From Gammaproteobacteria bacterium (lineage in GTDB: Bacteria; Pseudomonadota; Gammaproteobacteria; UBA9214), in NCBI GenBank assembly GCA_029859555.1, contig JAOUCV010000122.1:1-6627 (forward strand): a stretch of 6,627 nucleotides of DNA, given 5' to 3'. A model generated the notes under the pieces. The model saw only the letters and a list, made by a program, of their open reading frames with translations, was not told the DNA's origin and made no database searches. The translations under genes and the position numbers were made by a program. Positions 5,434 to 6,627 of this stretch are shown here, in pieces. Position 1 is the stretch's first letter. Each line of letters opens with the position of its first letter.

Positions 5434-6036
5434 ATGCCCTTGAATAGTGTCGAAGTTGAAGAGGTTGACTGGGTCAAGGGTGTGGCTGTTCCCCATGGTG
5501 TGCGCTTTCGCCAGATCATCGTCACCGGACCACCAGGCAGTGGCAAGTCCAGCCTGATACAAAAACTCGGTGGCTGGCCGGAAGAAGGCTGTATCGATCT
5601 GTCGATGGATCATTGGTGGCGTAGCCGGATCCTGTCATTCAGACCGCGGGAAGTACACTTTAGAATACCGTTCAAAGGGTTTCGTGACAGCCATACTGTG
5701 TTTGACCGCGCCTGGCTTGACGCACCGGGTCCTGTGGACTACCGACGGATCCATATCCCGCCGGGAAAACTCTGGTTTTTTCAGACCAACTGGAAGGCGC
5801 GATTTGTCTTTGATTTCCAGCTTTCGCCAGCGAATCGCATTTACACTATCCGCAAGACTCGCGCTGCGATTCAAAGTCATCCGGTCGACAGGATCTTCAC
5901 AAAAGCAGATATCGAGCACCAATGTACAGTTTATGCGTTGCTGGCGCAGCACTTTCACCGTTGCGGAATGCGGGTTTATGTACGTACCGATTTCGACGGT
6001 ATGCCGCGGAAGATTATTGATACGGAAGAGTACTAG
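5434..6036 (+). CDS. Small P-loop kinase-like / ATP-binding protein of unknown role
   Basis: The product is 200 residues, soluble, with a clear Walker A loop GPPGSGKSS at 32-40 after a hydrophobic strand (RQIIVTG). Next comes CIDLSMDHWW (53-62), where D55 or D59 may serve as a substrate-binding or catalytic acid as in small-molecule and nucleic-acid kinases. Tryptophan- and arginine-rich segments follow (WWRSRILSF, WFFQTNWKARFVFDF). A late strand MRVYVRTDFDG (179-189) ends the core. I do not recognise a named family; a phosphotransferase of the nucleotide or sugar kinase type fits better than a motor ATPase, since no Walker B/sensor series is evident. Start: ATG 5434 with GGGA 6 bases upstream; the codon just before, TTG 5431, is the less likely alternative. 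It sits downstream of pit and converges on a metallophosphoesterase gene with a shared CTAG stop, suggesting a kinase-phosphatase neighbour pair. Confidence 0.75.
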   Translation: MPLNSVEVEEVDWVKGVAVPHGVRFRQIIVTGPPGSGKSSLIQKLGGWPEEGCIDLSMDHWWRSRILSFRPREVHFRIPFKGFRDSHTVFDRAWLDAPGPVDYRRIHIPPGKLWFFQTNWKARFVFDFQLSPANRIYTIRKTRAAIQSHPVDRIFTKADIEHQCTVYALLAQHFHRCGMRVYVRTDFDGMPRKIIDTEEY

Positions 6037-6627
6037 ACCTGTTCATTCAGCCAGGTGGTTAACGCTTCAACCGGGTAGATTTGTGGCACCATCTTGCCGT
6101 CAATACCGATGAATGTGCCGACACGACCGGTTCGGGAGCTGATGACGACATGGTGTTGATTGATTTGACCGACGTTCAGCCACAACGTCTCATCGACAGA
6201 GCAGGGGTGATGGCCAACAATAAACGGGGTATCTTTGCCGACATCCAGACCCTTGCGGAACTGGCGGACATCGCCACGGGTATAGCCAGCGGGAAAGGCA
6301 GTTGTTCTGACTCTGCTCCAGGTCATGTCATGCACCATATCGGGGAACTGGTGCGCATCGATCAGAATTTGTCTTGAAACCTTTCGTCGCGCGGGCCCTG
6401 CATGGCAGGCAATAAAATCTTTTGAGATGACCAGTAAAGGAGACTGTTGATAAAAGAGTTCCAGCCCTGCCTTGTACTCTTCCCCGCGTGACGACAGCAC
6501 ATGCTTTTCCCAGAGCAGACCCTGGGGGACCCCGCGCTTCATTATCTCATGCAGAAAACTGTCGTGGTTGCCAATGGTATAGAAAACATTGTCAGGAAAA
6601 CGCAGCTTCATTCTGAAAATCAGGTCC
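6033..6627 (-). CDS. Calcineurin-like metallophosphoesterase, C-terminal part
   Basis: The frame is open from the window edge to the stop at 6035-6033; the 5' end lies beyond the window. An ATG at 6611 is in frame, but five more residues (DLIFR) precede it and the family has essential motifs further upstream, so it is not the true start. Visible motifs, counted from that ATG: GNHD at 14-17, ACHAGP at 68-73 (metal-binding His) and GHHP at 133-136, in the order and spacing of PPP-type Ser/Thr phosphatases or ApaH-like hydrolases. The GDxH and GDxxDR motifs are missing only because of the window end. The likely reaction is hydrolysis of a phosphoester with two metal ions, in the cytoplasm. The substrate (phosphoprotein, dinucleoside polyphosphate or other) cannot be told. 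It converges with the P-loop kinase-like gene, sharing four bases. Confidence 0.85.
   Translation of the reverse strand, partial: DLIFRMKLRFPDNVFYTIGNHDSFLHEIMKRGVPQGLLWEKHVLSSRGEEYKAGLELFYQQSPLLVISKDFIACHAGPARRKVSRQILIDAHQFPDMVHDMTWSRVRTTAFPAGYTRGDVRQFRKGLDVGKDTPFIVGHHPCSVDETLWLNVGQINQHHVVISSRTGRVGTFIGIDGKMVPQIYPVEALTTWLNEQV

Overview
The window looks like chromosome from a proteobacterium, most probably a gammaproteobacterium. Base composition is moderate, Shine-Dalgarno sites are ordinary, and the proteins resemble proteobacterial polyphosphate and phosphate-transport families. That placement rests on protein resemblance and layout only; no taxonomic marker gene is present. I see no insertion sequence, phage gene, tRNA, rRNA or CRISPR array. 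Coding density is high, and the longest gap between genes is about 140 bases.

Layout, left to right: (1) the C-terminal end of a class I polyphosphate kinase 2 (ppk2, + strand, ends at 209); (2) a convergent gene on the minus strand (350-1543) for an ATP-cone plus 2-phosphoglycerate-kinase-type P-loop protein; (3) a divergent intergenic region with a perfect AT-rich palindrome at 1591-1606; (4) pap, a two-domain polyphosphate:AMP phosphotransferase (1662-3206, +); (5) a 134-base gap with a near-perfect FNR/FixK-type dyad (3239-3252) placed exactly for a class II activated promoter; (6) a DUF47/PhoU-like gene (3341-4021) and a PiT-type phosphate permease gene (4073-5338), apparently one operon; (7) a 95-base leader able to form alternative hairpins; (8) a small P-loop kinase-like gene of unknown role (5434-6036); (9) the 3' part of a calcineurin-like metallophosphoesterase gene on the minus strand (6033 to the window end), whose stop codon shares the tetranucleotide CTAG with the stop of the kinase-like gene.

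The shared theme is phosphate and polyphosphate energy metabolism. By family knowledge, PAP makes ADP from AMP and polyphosphate, and PPK2 class I can make nucleoside triphosphate from the diphosphate, so together they could recharge AMP to ATP from polyphosphate. The PiT permease with its DUF47 partner moves inorganic phosphate across the membrane. The 2-phosphoglycerate-kinase-like protein, with an apparent doubled ATP-cone, could be an adenylate-sensing phosphotransfer enzyme attached to this system, but this is inference. The observations most worth following up are the FNR-type promoter in front of the transport operon, which would link phosphate flux to oxygen or nitric oxide, and the ATP-cone kinase lying between two polyphosphate enzymes.
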